A stretch of 64,000 nt of DNA from Doryteuthis pealeii (GCA_023376005.1 CM042179.1:14259472-14323471), one strand, 5' to 3'; numbered from the stretch's first letter, positions 30,091 to 41,499 are shown. The notes: generated by a model from the sequence alone, not told the origin. Made by a program: numbers and translations.

Positions 30091-30848
30091 CTTCTACATT
30101 AAATTTGAAGATGTTTGTTTATTTAACCGTATCCGGTTTAGGTTTGCGCATACCCGCTTTTCATTACGAGTTCAAATGTAACGATAGTTTCATTAATCAT
30201 GCTTTCTTCCTCAGCTTAGGAATAAACTCGGCAAAAATATTCTTAATCCCTATAAAGATAGTTTCATCAACTGTGCTTCTTTTTACAGATTCAATGACAC
30301 AGTGTTTTAAAAAATAAAACGGTTTTCTGTAGTTAAATTCAATATTCTGCAATTAAGATTATTAATTTACATTAATAAGAGTACAATATAATCTTATTAA
30401 TATCAATTAATAATTCATATTTTATTATACAGTGAAAAAAGTTCCGTTTTATCGTCTGCCGTAAAACAAAACAATATTTTTTTTCATTTGACGCCCCCCA
30501 AAAGAAAAAATTAAATATTTGAATTAATCTAAGTTTAACTGTTATAAACTTGGTTTTATAAGAAAAAACATATTTATTTGAATTTTTATAGGAAAACTAT
30601 TTTTATTCCTATTAAAAAAAAAGATTTCTAAGATCTCTTTAAATCTTTCTTACGAAAGAGCGTGGAAAATTTTTTTACACCGTCCGGATGGTGGTGTCTT
30701 TTTGGGGCTGTTGTTAGTATATTATTTTTAAAAAAAACCTTGTCTACGGTCTTCTTTAAAAGAGAGACAACTTTACGAATATACTTTACCTACATATATA
30801 CTAAATAAAAAACAGCGATAAATGCTGAAAAATCAAGAAACATGAATT
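30091..30848. other. unassigned AT-rich stretch
   Basis: 30655-30790 holds TTACACCGTCCGGATGGTGG, a small hairpin resembling a Helitron 3' hairpin but without a following CTRR end. Confidence 0.35.
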
Positions 30849-31490
30849 ATACTTATTTACTAAGCTTAGCTTAGATGTGGCACAAGGTCAGAAGTATGGG
30901 GTAACCAATGAGAATCGACCTCATTAACAATGGTCTGTGAATCTAGCTTGCTAACCATTACACCAAGTGAGATGCCCCAGTTATTAACTAAGCTTAGCTT
31001 AAATGTGGCACAAGGCCAGAAGTATGGGGCGTTCAATGAGAATTAAACTCATTAAGAATGGTCTGCGAATCTAGTCTGATAACCATTACACCACGTGAGG
31101 TGCCCATAGTTATTTACTAAACTTAGCTTAGATGTGGCACAAGGCCAGAATTATGGGGCGCCCAATGAGAATTGAACTCACTAACAATGGTGTATGAATC
31201 TAGCCTGCTAACCATTACACCACGGAGGTGCCCCAGTTATTTACTAAGCTTAGCTTAGATGTGGCACAATGCCAGAAGTATGAGGCGTTCAATGATAATT
31301 AAACTCGTTAACAATGGTCTGCAAATCTAGCCTGCTAACCATTACACCATGTGAGGTGTCTATAGTTATTTACTAAGCTTAGCTTAGATGTGGCACAAGG
31401 TCAGAAGTATGGGGCGCCCATTGAGAGTTAAACTCGCTAACAAGGGAGTGCAAATCTAGTTGCTAACCATTACACCACGTGAGGTGCCCG
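30849..31490 (-). repeat. tandem array of a tRNA-derived SINE (family L-related), ~128-bp units
   Basis: TAAGCTTAGCTTAGATG landmarks start near 30860, 30989, 31118, 31245 and 31374 (period 127-129; one copy has TAAACTT). On the reverse strand each unit reads GGTGTAATGGTTAGCAGGCT (A-box region), a GAGTTCAATTCTCATTGG-type B box, and a CCTTGTGCCACATCTAAGCT tail. Confidence 0.9.
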
Positions 31491-32384
31491 GAAACATAAA
31501 TTATAAGAATGCACCAGAAGCTTCAGCTGTGGAAGAAACAGCAGCTGCAATGAAATTGTCACATGGACAATGAAAGAGTAACGATACGTAACAACAGCAC
31601 TGCAATATGTGTTAATATTAAATATAAGAGTAATAGCAACGATTGCAACATTGAAATAATATCAACAAGTACCACAATAAATAAAAAAGGCAGTAGCAAC
31701 TACAGCTGTAGCAAATACATTGATAGCAACAGGCATTTATGTATACTGTCCAATCAGTAGGTGCCATGATGCTATGCGTGTGCGCCACGTGTTATGGCCG
31801 ACCGCTCTATTATGTTTATCGATGAACCTTTGGCTCTGTAGACAGCATGCGTTTATGGCTGGGGTGGGCATGTCCACAAGTGACAGGCTTACAATAGATG
31901 ATTAAGCGAATGTCGTTATTGGTGTAACCCCATCTGAGATATGCATATGTCTTGTCAAAGTTTGCTGGAATTGTGTTTCATTCTAGGTTACACTGTCTTT
32001 TTCTATTCTGGGCAAAAACGAGTGGTCAATATATTTTCCAATTAACTTTGGCTTGCTGTCTCTGTAGCTTTTCTTTTTTTTATCCGAGCAATGACAAAAC
32101 GATTAAGTAATATTAACAAACGAAGAAAAAAAAAGAGAAATATCATTTATGGTGTTTAGCCCTCTTATTTGTTGCTAATAGCTGATTTTGTTGCAATTTG
32201 TCATGGATACAATCGGTGTTGATAGTTTTATTACTTGTGTATCTTAGCTAAAGATAGATGAGTGTGTTGATATCACAAATCATTCTTTTACGATGAAATA
32301 AAAAAAATGTTGGCATAAGGTCACAGAAAGAAAATAATTTGAAGACGAAATAATGATGCCCTATGAATTTATGTTATTATTTAC
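31491..32384. other. unassigned
   Basis: 31500-31740 is rich in GCAACA/AGCAGC-like short motifs and carries a 65-codon ORF. 31740-31900 is GC-richer. No motif recognised. Confidence 0.35.
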
Positions 32385-32506
32385 TAAGCTTAACTTAGTT
32401 TGGCACAAGGTTAAAAGTACGGAGCACCCAATGAGATTCGAATTCATTAACAATGGCCTTCTAGAAAAACTCGTAAACTAATATAATACACGAAGTTCTC
32501 CCAGTA
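32385..32506 (-). mobile_element. single divergent unit of the L-related SINE
   Basis: TATTTACTAAGCTTAACTTA, TGGCACAAGGTTAAAAGTAC, CACCCAATGAGATTCGAATT; the head region is degraded. Confidence 0.7.
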
Positions 32507-33030
32507 ATTCATGTTTTTTGGTTTGTCTAGTCCTCGATATTTTTCAGCTTTATTGTGAAAATACTTGCAAAATAATCAGCCTGATGACAACCTTCTGTTT
32601 ACACGCTTAATTTTGTTTTTATTACTGTTATTTTGTCTTATTTTTATATTTAAAATAATTAATATAAGAGAATACTGTGTGTAAGCGAATTTTGGTCGAA
32701 ACACGTGTCGAGAGTAACAATAATAGAGTTCATCCATACCAAAGTATATGTATTTCTCTTCCAATTATCTTTTCAACATATCTGTCAGATTTTTTCCATT
32801 TTTTCTCACTTACATACATAGGTAAATAAGCTGAAAAAAAATTATTAAAATTTCATTATTTTGAAGATCATTAGATTAATCAGTTTCATTCATAGATAAT
32901 TTTTATAAAATCATTGTGAACTCATGTCCTGTGTATTAAGCAAAACTCATATTGTTATATAAAAGTTAATCGGTTCGAAGCTATTATAATTATTGTTGTA
33001 TAGTAGGAAATATTATCTCTCTAATTAAAT
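32507..33030. other. unassigned AT-rich stretch
   Basis: TTTGGTCGAAACACGTGTCG at 32692-32711 resembles the 3' half of a hammerhead (GAAAC-ACGT-GTC), but no CTGANGA box pairs with it. Confidence 0.35.
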
Positions 33031-33185
33031 AAAACGATAATCCTTCCAAGCTGTGTCAGTACCATTGTATGGCTACACTAGCTGGACATTAACGAAACGC
33101 TTGGAGAAAAAAAAAACTAGACTGGAACAATTGCAGTGTATGCATCTTGTATGTCACTTATAAAAGGCATAGAACTACTCATAAG
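33031..33185 (+). pseudogene. RTE-type LINE fragment
   Basis: AATCCTTCCAAGCTGTGTCA, TTGTATGGCTACACTAGCTG, AACGAAACGCTTGGAG encode a degraded FFQAV..LYGYTSWTLTKRLEK. Stops and frameshifts throughout. Confidence 0.65.
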
Positions 33186-33418
33186 GTACATGCAGCTAAA
33201 TATAAAATTAATACAGTCACTAATAATATGCTAACCTAAACCAATAAGATGTGTAAAGCTATCAACGTGATGTTTCCATGGATCAAAAAAATGTGTATAG
33301 CTACCAGTAAGATACTTACACCGGCCTATAAGATATACATAGCCACCAATAAGATGTTTACATCTGCCCATATTTCTAGCAGTTGGGACAAGTTTCTGTA
33401 TTCTTTGCAATACTTCTT

Positions 33419-33420
<2 letters not shown>

Positions 33421-33465
<45 letters not shown>
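33421..33465. repeat. (TA)n microsatellite
   Basis: About 22 TA units. Confidence 0.95.
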
Positions 33466-33468
<3 letters not shown>

Positions 33469-33749
33469 ATTTACATAGTATATGGGGAGAATACTTTGCA
33501 TAATGATTTTAACAAAACTGGGTTTAATAAATAATTTGCTCTTACCGATTTTTAATACTATCATGTTATTCTCAAACGTATTAAAAGCAATCCTATATAT
33601 AATTTTTATATAGAAATCAATTGAAATAACATTAAATTAAGTGTAATATCTTTTATATTCGTTCTAATTTTTTCAGTCTTTCTAATTTAATACATCTTAT
33701 TCCATTAAAGCTTAAATACCTGCACCCAGCGGGCTCATACGTTTGCTAG
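33466..33749 (+). mobile_element. Helitron-like 3' part
   Basis: Shares TGATTTTAACAAAACTGGGT and TAAAAGCAATCCTATATATA with 2040-2560. Ends CTGCACCCAGCGGGCTCATA, GTTTG, CTAG|T at 33746-33749. Confidence 0.7.
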
Positions 33750-34281
33750 TTCATATAATAAGTTAAACAGCTTTTTTTGAAAATATGACAATATACAATC
33801 TGTATCGAAGTTTTCTTCTCAATCTAGGTCTGTTATTATTAAGCAGCAATGTAGAATATTCTTCCAAAACTGTACCCTAAATAGTCTATAAAATTCCTTG
33901 ATTGATGTGTGTATGCAAACAAGTTCTGAAGAACTAATGAAATAGCAATACAAAAATGGCTGTTCATTACCTAACAGTATCTAGAAAGGACGAGTTATTC
34001 CCCTTGGCGGTACAATATGGCTGCTGTGAAGTGAAAAGAAATTTGCCAGTGACTATTTGATTTGCTGTCGGTATTGGTTCAACACTTCTCTTTAAAATAT
34101 TATTCTATACTAATTAGAAAAATAAAAGTTAAATTGTAGTAAATAGATAATGAAAGGTATACAATGAAAAATAAAACGTTTATATAACCTAAAGACAAAA
34201 TACCTGTTTGATAGAAAATTCGACAGCTAGATTAATTACTGGGTATGTGTATATGTACATTTGTGTATATAACAATCTGAG
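33750..34281. other. unassigned AT-rich stretch
   Basis: Shares ~60 bp near 34070-34130 with 23820-23880, so an old dispersed repeat is likely. Nothing classifiable. Confidence 0.4.
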
Positions 34282-34563
34282 AATGCGCACTTAGCATAAC
34301 GGTTATCGCCTTAGGAAATGGAATCAACGACGACTTCAAATATTTGTCAAGGCTTTTTGTGTTTCACTTCGTATTAATTTCTTTAGAAAAGGCATGAATC
34401 CATCTGTTCTCCTCGCGGCTATGGGTAAGTAGCGGGGTAAACTGGGCTCTTGGTGTGGCAATCGGTCTAAGATAAATAAAACAATTATTTCAAACAAAAT
34501 TCAAACTAAAAAAATGATCTTGTGTTGCATCCTGTTCGTGACAGAGGATTGGGTAAATACATA
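34282..34563 (+). mobile_element. SINE family B
   Basis: Head CGCACTTAGCATAACGGTTA, body CACTTCGTATTAATTTCTTT and CTATGGGTAAGTAGCGGGGT, tail TGTGTTGCATCCTGTTCGTG then GGATTGGGTAAATAC. Confidence 0.83.
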
Positions 34564-34616
34564 ACTATAAAATCAGACCCTATCTTAATTTCAACTTCAT
34601 TTCAAAAATGGTTTGG

Positions 34617-34700
34617 TTTGGTTTGTTTTACGGCATATCAACCTCGGTGGGTCATTTAATGCCGACAAAGTTTTGAGATAAATTCATTCTTAATGGATAA
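34617..34700 (-). mobile_element. SINE family K tail fragment
   Basis: GTTTTACGGCATATCAACCT and GGTGGGTCATTTAATGCC; no head. Confidence 0.6.
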
Positions 34701-34739
34701 TCAAATTTTATATATAAACTCATGTTTTTCTATTTAATA

Positions 34740-35110
34740 CATAGATAGGACGCTAACAGCTACTACCACTCCGGGTCAGAGTGGACCAGGGAGAAATGGT
34801 GATGAAGGGGTGCTCCACTTTCCCCAAATCTGGAACCTCCCCATCAGAGAGTTTAACGTCATCCCCAGGACATGAAGACCCTCAGTCACCGCCTTCTAGC
34901 ATCCATATGATAAAAAGGGTTGGGGATTGCCATAAGGGCAATAGGGTTGGGGCAATCATATAAGTGCTGGGCTTGACGTGACCAGCCGATGGATCGGAGT
35001 GGGCCTTTCCGACAATCTGTCTAGCCTAAGTACAGTGTTGCAGGTCATGGACTGCTCATTCGGTGCATTCTAACGTCCCAGTCGACAGGGCGGATCAAAA
35101 ATTTACCCAT
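34740..35110 (-). repeat. repeat family H-like, reverse and divergent
   Basis: GGACGCTAACAGCTACTACC and ACTCCGGGTCAGAGTGG are the reverse complement of the family H CCACTCTGACTCGGAGTGGT and TAGTACCTGTTAGCGTCC blocks. 34960-35100 is unassigned. Confidence 0.55.
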
Positions 35111-35147
35111 TCCATTTCTATTATATCTTAACAACAATAGAATCATG

Positions 35148-35675
35148 TATGTATTTACCCAACTCCTCTGCAGGGGCAGGAGTCGACACAAGGTCAATTA
35201 CAAATCAGTTTATAATAATAAAGTCGTCGTCGTGGCCTAAAGTCGGTATCAGCCAATCAGTGAGGGAGTCTATCCCCTTTTCAATAGCGCTAGACCAAAC
35301 AGATTGTTTTTTTGCGTCTGAGGTTGAGCGCCACACCTACCATCAGCTCCTTACTTCACCGCACAGATCCCTGTGCTATTCATACGCTGAGTTGGCGAGG
35401 GCTGGTATTGAACTAGGAACGTTGGGATTTCTAGCCGAACGTTCTACCGACTGAGCTAACCCGGCCCATTAAGTTTAAATCTAGAGTTTTCCTTCTCCTG
35501 TATCAGTCGACATACCAATGTTCAAGAGTCCAGTCTGTCCAAATAGCTGGAAGGGGGATAATTGGATTCATACCTTCCCCAAGTGCTTTGTGAGATGCAA
35601 AAAGCCTCGTACAGGAATTGAATTCTGGTTACTGCGCTCATTTCCTACGACGATAACCATTATGTTACAAGGTGA
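35148..35675 (-). mobile_element. SINE family B, split by SINE A
   Basis: Left piece 35148-35221 (tail TATTTACCCAACTCCTCTGC) and right piece 35467-35675 (GTTTTCCTTCTCCTGTATCA through GATAACCATTATGTTACAAG) flank a family A insertion. Confidence 0.8.
35222..35466 (-). mobile_element. SINE family A, nested in SINE B
   Basis: Reverse-strand head GGCCGGGTTAGCTCAGTCGG, tail TACCGACTTTAGGCCACGAC. Near full length. Confidence 0.88.
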
Positions 35676-36060
35676 AACATATACTCTACAAATTGTATCC
35701 TTGGTTAATATAACGTGATTATCATTTCATTGGTTTTAAGAATTTGCTTTTAAATATAATTTATGTTTACAATAACTTCTTAAAAATAAATGAAATAATA
35801 ACATTATTTGTATAATGAATGGAAATTTAATTCTCCGTTTTAAAGACATAAAGATTAAAGATGACACAAAAGTGAATGTTTGTAGGTAATCACTATACCA
35901 TTAACAAACAAGTAGAATTGATGATTTTGATCATATCTATATGTTTGATAATCTCGAAAAATCAAAATAACAATTAATTAAGAGTTTTAGGGGTTTTTTT
36001 TCATTCTATCCTACTATAATTAAACAACAATAGAAAAATATACTTAAAAAGATCGTTGGT
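35676..36060. other. unassigned AT-rich stretch
   Basis: Nothing recognised. Confidence 0.35.
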
Positions 36061-36120
36061 AGACTGGTTTGATTTTACGGCATGTCAACCCTTGGATTAT
36101 TTTATACCGAAAACGTTTTT
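36061..36120 (-). mobile_element. SINE family K tail fragment
   Basis: GATTTTACGGCATGTCAACC and TTGGATTATTTTATACCG. Confidence 0.5.
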
Positions 36121-36627
36121 GTTTTATAAAATAATAAAATTCGAAGGCAATACAATGCGTAAAAAATAAAGACAAAAAGATGTTTTATATGTCTAATCGA
36201 TTTCAAAGCAAAGCTTTATCATCAGAGTTTAATTTCAGAAATGACGTGCTTATGTTTTTTTTTATTTGTGTGGTTATAATTTCACTTCTTATTTCCTTTT
36301 CCTCTCCTTTTTTTCCTCTCTTTCTTCTTCTCCTCCTTTATGAATGGGCGAATAACTGTAATTTCTTATTTCTCTCTTTCTTTTTTTTCTTTCTTAAAAG
36401 TTTGTTGAGAACAAGGCTGACATCCGGTAAGATGTTGCAATATGTTGCGACCGTGTGGGCATGTCAGAATTTCAAAAACAAAAATGAACAAATAAATAAA
36501 TAAATAATTGTTTTATTTATTCTAGTTGGGTACTTAATTTTTAAAACTCATTTTAACTCATTATTTTATCTATTTAACCCACATATGGAACCCTAACAGT
36601 TACTACCCCTCCTTATGATGTTGTGAT
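36121..36627. other. unassigned, pyrimidine-rich part, (AAAT)n tail
   Basis: 36300-36400 is T/C-rich. 36485-36508 is an (AAAT)n run of the kind left by LINE/SINE tails. A CTGATGA-type box on the reverse strand (36219-36225) with a following GCTTTGAAA resembles the 15957 motif but lacks stem I. Confidence 0.35.
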
Positions 36628-36692
36628 AACCCATACTTGTGACTTTGTGTCAACACTTACCCGTGGCGAACGGGTTGGGTAAATACCTACTT
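36628..36692 (+). mobile_element. SINE family L tail fragment
   Basis: CCCATACTTGTGACTTTGTG, CTTACCCGTGGCGAACGGGT, TGGGTAAATACC. Confidence 0.6.
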
Positions 36693-36794
36693 AATAAATT
36701 GTATCCTCAAAAGAAACTTTAAATTCCTTTTAATTATATATATTTTACGAATGGAAGTTTTCGTTCTTAAATATCTAAATAAACAACTACTCTG

Positions 36795-37040
36795 TCAGTG
36801 GGCCTTAGAATACGGTGACTATATCCCCTGTAGAGGTGTAAAAGAAGTGGATATCTTGGGTATAGCACTAAACTGCATCTGATGGTGAGGCTTCAGGTCT
36901 GAAGATATGGGAGTGTGTATTATTTCATTGCCATTACTCCCAGGTCCACTCAAACCGGGAGTGATAGAGCATCTCATCGGCGGGTCAAATAGAAATGTTA
37001 AAATATATTCCAATTCGACAGGATCGTGTGCAAAAAAATT
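36795..37040 (+). repeat. repeat family H
   Basis: GGGCCTTAGAATACGGTGAC, ACTAAACTGCATCTGATGGT, TTACTCCCAGGTCCACTC, GGGTCAAATAGAAATGTTAA, CGACAGGATCGTGTGC. Confidence 0.75.
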
Positions 37041-37149
37041 CTACGAAAAAGAGGTAGTTAGGTTAAGACAGTTCTAAGTGACAGTTATATCTGGATTCCG
37101 GGTTCAATCCTGAGTAGAGGCAGTAACATAGAAAAATAATTAACACAAC

Positions 37150-37412
37150 TCCTACCCCAGCTATGGTTAGCGGAATGAGAACAGGATACCCCGTGGACTA
37201 AATAACGGGTTAGGTTCAAAGTTCCGTGATGGCTCCCGATTACGACAAGCAGGTTCCCGACTACGACAAGAAGGTTCCCGAGTCCGAAAAGAAGGTTCCC
37301 GGGTCAGACAAGAAATACCTGAAGAAGACTGGAGGGCATATCGGCCGAAACGTTGTACAAATAACAATGAAGGTGGGGACAATAGTCCGAATAACGCAGA
37401 TAATTTTAAGAA
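37150..37412 (+). mobile_element. element E, copy 3, with 21-bp minisatellite
   Basis: Starts CCCCAGCTATGGTTAGCGGA. A 21-bp repeat at ~37232-37315 reads in frame as DYDKQVP, DYDKKVP, ESEKKVP, GSDKKYL. Then CTGAAGA, GGCCGAAACGTTGTAC and CAATAGTCCGAATAACGCAG. No fold-back partner in this copy. Confidence 0.75.
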
Positions 37413-37525
37413 ATGGTTACACAAAAAATGTGAATAAAACGTACAATAAATGCTATTACTTGGCTCATCGGCATAAGATAACGCTAGACGAGTTGATATG
37501 CCGTTAAAATTTACCAATTAATCCA
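37413..37525 (+). repeat. SINE H/K-type 3' tail
   Basis: GGCTCATCGGCATAAGATAA, CGAGTTGATATGCCGTTAAA, TTTACCAATTAATCC. Confidence 0.55.
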
Positions 37526-37946
37526 AATGAACGAAAAAGAAATCTGAAAGAATAATGGAATGAAATAGAAAATGGCATGCCTTTGCACAATTCGGAAGAT
37601 CGTGTCTCACTACATTTTCTGGTAGTAGTGCACAACAGCACGCAAGAGATAATATCATTAGATTGTGTATTAGATTTCATAATATTTCCTGGGAATGACT
37701 ATATATAGAATATACGGTCATTTTTTCCTACCTTTATTAGACAGATACCTGTAGACAACAAAAACATACCGTATAATATCAATTATAAAAAAGAGCTATA
37801 ATTATATATTTCTTAAGAAACAACTTTAAATAAAATACCATTCAGCCTAGGAACTGGTAATCTAAATATATTTAACAATTAATAAGTTTGCAAACTGAAT
37901 CCACATATAATTACACACGGTTGCTCTTCATTTAACATTTGCTAGG
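37526..37946. other. unassigned AT-rich stretch
   Basis: Nothing recognised apart from similarity of 37730-37780 to 28700-28760. Confidence 0.35.
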
Positions 37947-38440
37947 TTATAAAAACTTTAAATATTAATTGTAGTTGTAACGTAAAAATCGTTATATGGA
38001 AAGAAAATTAAATCATCTATGAATACAAAAGAAAAAAAACATTTAATCACGTCAAAAAAACGCTAAATATTGATTGAATTTGTAACGTAAATAACGTCAT
38101 ATTGAAAAAACAAAAAATATCAAATTATCTATGAATACAAAAACAAATTTAATCACGTCATAAAAACGTTAAATATTGATTGAATTTGTAACGTAAATAA
38201 CGTCATATTGAAAAAACAAAAAATATTAAATTATCTATGAATACAAAAACAAATTTAATCACGTCATAAAAACGTTAAATATTGATTGAATTTGTAACGT
38301 AAATAACGTCATATTGAAAAAACAAAAAAATATAAATTATCTATGAATACAAAAACAAATTTAATCACGTCATAAAAACGTTAAATATTGATTGATTTTG
38401 TAACGTAAATAACAAAAAACATCAAATTATCTATGAACTC
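37947..38440. repeat. 106-bp tandem repeat, ~4.5 copies
   Basis: TCACGTCA starts at 38047, 38153, 38259 and 38365 (exact 106-bp spacing). Units contain TTGTAACGTAAATAACGTCA and ATTATCTATGAATACAAAAA. The first and last units are diverged. Confidence 0.93.
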
Positions 38441-39106
38441 AATAGAAAAAAAACATTTTACCACTGAAAATAACCAATGGTTTAAAAAATAAAAATAAAC
38501 CACCAGTTTGATTATATTAAGAAACTAGACTTGCTATTGTCATCACTCGGTTGTGTCCTCCTCCTTTTTTGCCTTTTTTGTCAATGGTAGACTGAGTGCA
38601 CTCAAAACATGACCCCTTGCTTACTACTTAACCCCTGGTGTAGTCCGCCATGAAAAAGGCAACGTAAAAGGCTGTACTACTAATTCTTTACCAATAAATA
38701 GTGATTAGTGTCAGACTTTCGGGTAGATGAGGCTTCTGTTATTACCTTGTCGCCACCGACTAAACCAGTCTCGTTCGCATTGTATTCGAACACGTTTTAA
38801 TTCAATTACTGAAAACATCGTGAATTATAAGTGTAAGCGTCTTTCTACAAGTGTTTCTCTTCGCCTTTTGATTCAACGAATTCTAAGGCAGCCATTGAGA
38901 TATGTTCTCAGGTACTGAGTTACCACAAATTCATTTTACGGAAATATTTGCTGCCTATTCTAAAAAGTATTAACTGAAAGTAAAGTTGTAAATTAGCAAT
39001 AAGTTATCCTGATTGAAAGTTACTCTTAAAAACCATCATCATTCTGACAGCACGGATCCCCATGACCCCTCTCTCCCTCTCCCTCCCTCCCCATCCTCAT
39101 ATCCAT
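38441..39106. other. unassigned; short ORF of uncertain value
   Basis: 38727-38918 has a 63-codon Arg/Leu-rich ORF (starts MRLLLLPCRHRLNQSRSHCI) in less repetitive sequence. I do not recognise it and see no splice or domain support. A CCCTCTCCCTCCCTCC tract lies at 39068-39090. Confidence 0.3.
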
Positions 39107-39348
39107 ACAGGTATTTCTCCAACCCGTGGTAAACGGGTAGAATGTGGCACATGGTTCCTAGACCTGTTGCCATATCAAAGTCAAAGAGACCAGCATTTTC
39201 TATTATTTACCCATGGATTGAGGGAGAATAGTTAGATTCATACCTTTCCATAAGGGTCCGTACTATGTGAAATACAAACAGCCCCGTACAGGAATTGAAC
39301 TCTGTTTGACGTGTCCATTTCCTACGACGGTAACCATTACAATATTAC
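39107..39348 (-). mobile_element. SINE family B
   Basis: Tail at the left (TATTTCTCCAACCCGTGGTA), body TATTTACCCATGGATTGAGG, and head region CGACGGTAACCATTACAATA at the right. About 40 bp of the middle is missing. Confidence 0.75.
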
Positions 39349-39657
39349 TTTTTCAATATTATAAATTGTGTTAGAATTAAAATGTTTAAATGTTTTTAGA
39401 ATAAGGATTTTATATTCTTTATTGCAGTATTCTTTTTTTTATCTATTTTTTTCAACTGTCTAATTTCAGAAAAATATCAAACTTCTTTGTGAATAAATTC
39501 ATAAATAAAAGTAAGGTTTGGAATAATTTCGGATGGTATTAGAAAATAAAAACAAAATGAAAATTAAATTGACAGGTTTTTAGTGTTATTTCTGAGGCAA
39601 ATATATCTATAGGTAAATGTCAATTTAATTTTCCGTATTGTCTTCCTCTTCTCATAT
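39349..39657. other. unassigned AT-rich stretch
   Basis: Nothing recognised. Confidence 0.35.
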
Positions 39658-40169
39658 ATAAGTTCACATACCTAGGTAGTAATATCTCATCCACGGAAAG
39701 CGATGTTAATATACGCATAGGAAAGACATGGACTTCTATAGACAGATTATCGATCATATGGAAATCTGATCTCTCTGATAAGATAAATCGTGAATTCTTT
39801 CAAGCTCTAATCATTTCAGTGCTACTGTATGGCGGCACCACTTACTCTTACGAAACAATTGGAGAAAAAAGTTAGAGGGGAACGACACAAGGATGCTGCA
39901 TGATATATATAATAAATCCTGGAAGTAGCACTACACAAAAAAGCAATTGTACTGCCACGTATCATCTTTCACACAAACCATCTAAGTAAGACTAACAAGA
40001 TTTACTGGACACTGCTGGAGAAGTAAGGACGAACTCATAAGCGACGTTCTTCTTTGGATACCTAAATATACACACCAATGTTGTCCGACCAGCAAAGATA
40101 AACTATGTGCAGATACTGGATATCGTGAGAATGTCTTCCCAGGAGCGATGACCAATAAGGACGAGTGGC

Positions 40170-40170
<1 letters not shown>
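39658..40170 (+). pseudogene. RTE-type LINE 3' end
   Basis: FTYLGSNISSTESDVNIRIG, SIIWKSDLSDKINREFFQA and LLYGGTT are readable, then frameshifts, then the cysteine/His-like tail region and the terminal GAGCGATGACCAATAAGGAC. It runs directly into (GA)n at TGGCGAGAGAG. Confidence 0.85.
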
Positions 40171-40224
<54 letters not shown>

Positions 40225-40234
40225 GGAGAGAGAC
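40170..40234. repeat. (GA)n microsatellite seeded by LINE sequence
   Basis: GA run with two short breaks, continuous with the RTE terminal GGCGAGAGAG. Confidence 0.95.
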
Positions 40235-40426
40235 ATGATTATATATATTAACATAATACTCATAAAAATTACGTTATTCTATATGTAGCAGAACAATATT
40301 TGTGCCCCTCCCCGTGAAAGAAAGGAAAGTGTAAAATAATAGATTACTAAAACAATAAATTGGTGTTCATACTGAAATGTAAACTTATACTAAATCTAAG
40401 AATAAAGAAAAAGCACACCCTATTTT

Positions 40427-40497
40427 CTACTACTACTACTACTACTAGTAGTAGTAGTAGTAGTAGCAGTAGTAGTAGTAGCAGTAGTAGTAGTAGC
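40427..40497. repeat. (CTA)n/(TAG)n palindromic microsatellite
   Basis: CTA repeats switch to TAG repeats at ~40446, so the tract is self-complementary. Confidence 0.95.
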
Positions 40498-40632
40498 GAA
40501 CATACAGTTACATAGAGCCTTGCTTTCAAACTTAGCAAGAAAATTATGCTTGTGTGTTCGAATATCACTTTTTCTCTTTCTGTTTGCACCAGTGTGACAC
40601 TTTCAGGTGAACAAACAAATTTAGTGACAATG

Positions 40633-40633
40633 G

Positions 40634-40691
<58 letters not shown>
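40633..40691. repeat. (TG)n microsatellite
   Basis: About 29 TG units. Confidence 0.98.
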
Positions 40692-40693
<2 letters not shown>

Positions 40694-41020
40694 ATATTCT
40701 TTCATTGCACATCGTGTTATTGCGCTGACTTTTACAAATTGAAGGTTTTGTGGCAGTGTTGGATTGACTAATTTGATCGACGCCATTTTATTAAATGCAT
40801 TTTCTAATTTCAATGTCTCTTTAGTAGAAACATAGTATACTTTTAATTATGGTATGTACATTGTTCTTTTTGTTTTCTTTCTAGATATTAATAATATTGC
40901 GCACTAAAAAGATTACTGTGTAAACGCATTTCTATAAACACTAGGGAAATAAAACAAAATATGTCATTTTCTTCATCGTGATATTAACCTCCAGAATTTA
41001 AGCTGTGATATCTCCGAAGT
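40692..41020. other. unassigned
   Basis: Nothing recognised. Confidence 0.35.
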
Positions 41021-41460
41021 ATGTATGGATATCCGATCTCACTGACAAGCTAAAACCACAATTCTTCCAGGCTGTGGTTATATCAGTGCTGCTGATAAGC
41101 GCCTTGAGAATAAGCTAGATGGGAGCTGCACAAGAATGCTGCGTGCAGTCTTGAACAAGTCGTGGAAACAGCACCCCACAAGGAAGCAGCTGTACGCGCC
41201 ACCTACCCCCTATCTCACAGACCATCCAAGTGAGATAGACAAGGCATGCTGGACACTGCAAAGACGATCTCATAAGCGACGTTCTCCTGTGGAAGCCAAC
41301 ACATGGACATGCAAACGTGGGGTACCCACCAAGGACCTACATTGACCACCTATGCGAGGATGCTGGTTGCTGTGCAGAAGACCTCCCAAGGGCAATGAAT
41401 GATAGGGATGGTTGGCGAGAGATTGTCATGGATATCCATGCTACACGCGTGACATGATGA
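41021..41460 (+). pseudogene. RTE-type LINE 3' end
   Basis: WISDLTDKLKPQFFQAVV, then a deletion, then MLRAVLNKSWKQHPTRKQLY, CWTLQRRSHKRR and a terminal AMNDRDGWREIVMDIHAT-type end. Frame broken at least twice. Best-preserved C-terminus of this family in the window. Confidence 0.87.
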
Positions 41461-41499
41461 TGGTGTTGATGATGATGTAAGTATGTATATGATGGTGCA

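Noticed and set aside
30849..31490. CRISPR array or tRNA gene cluster
   Set aside because: Units are continuous 128-bp repeats without unique spacers; the tRNA-like part does not fold into a full cloverleaf. The genome is eukaryotic.
32692..32711. Fifth hammerhead (GAAACACGTGTC)
   Set aside because: The 3' half fits, but there is no CTGANGA box upstream and no stem I partner.
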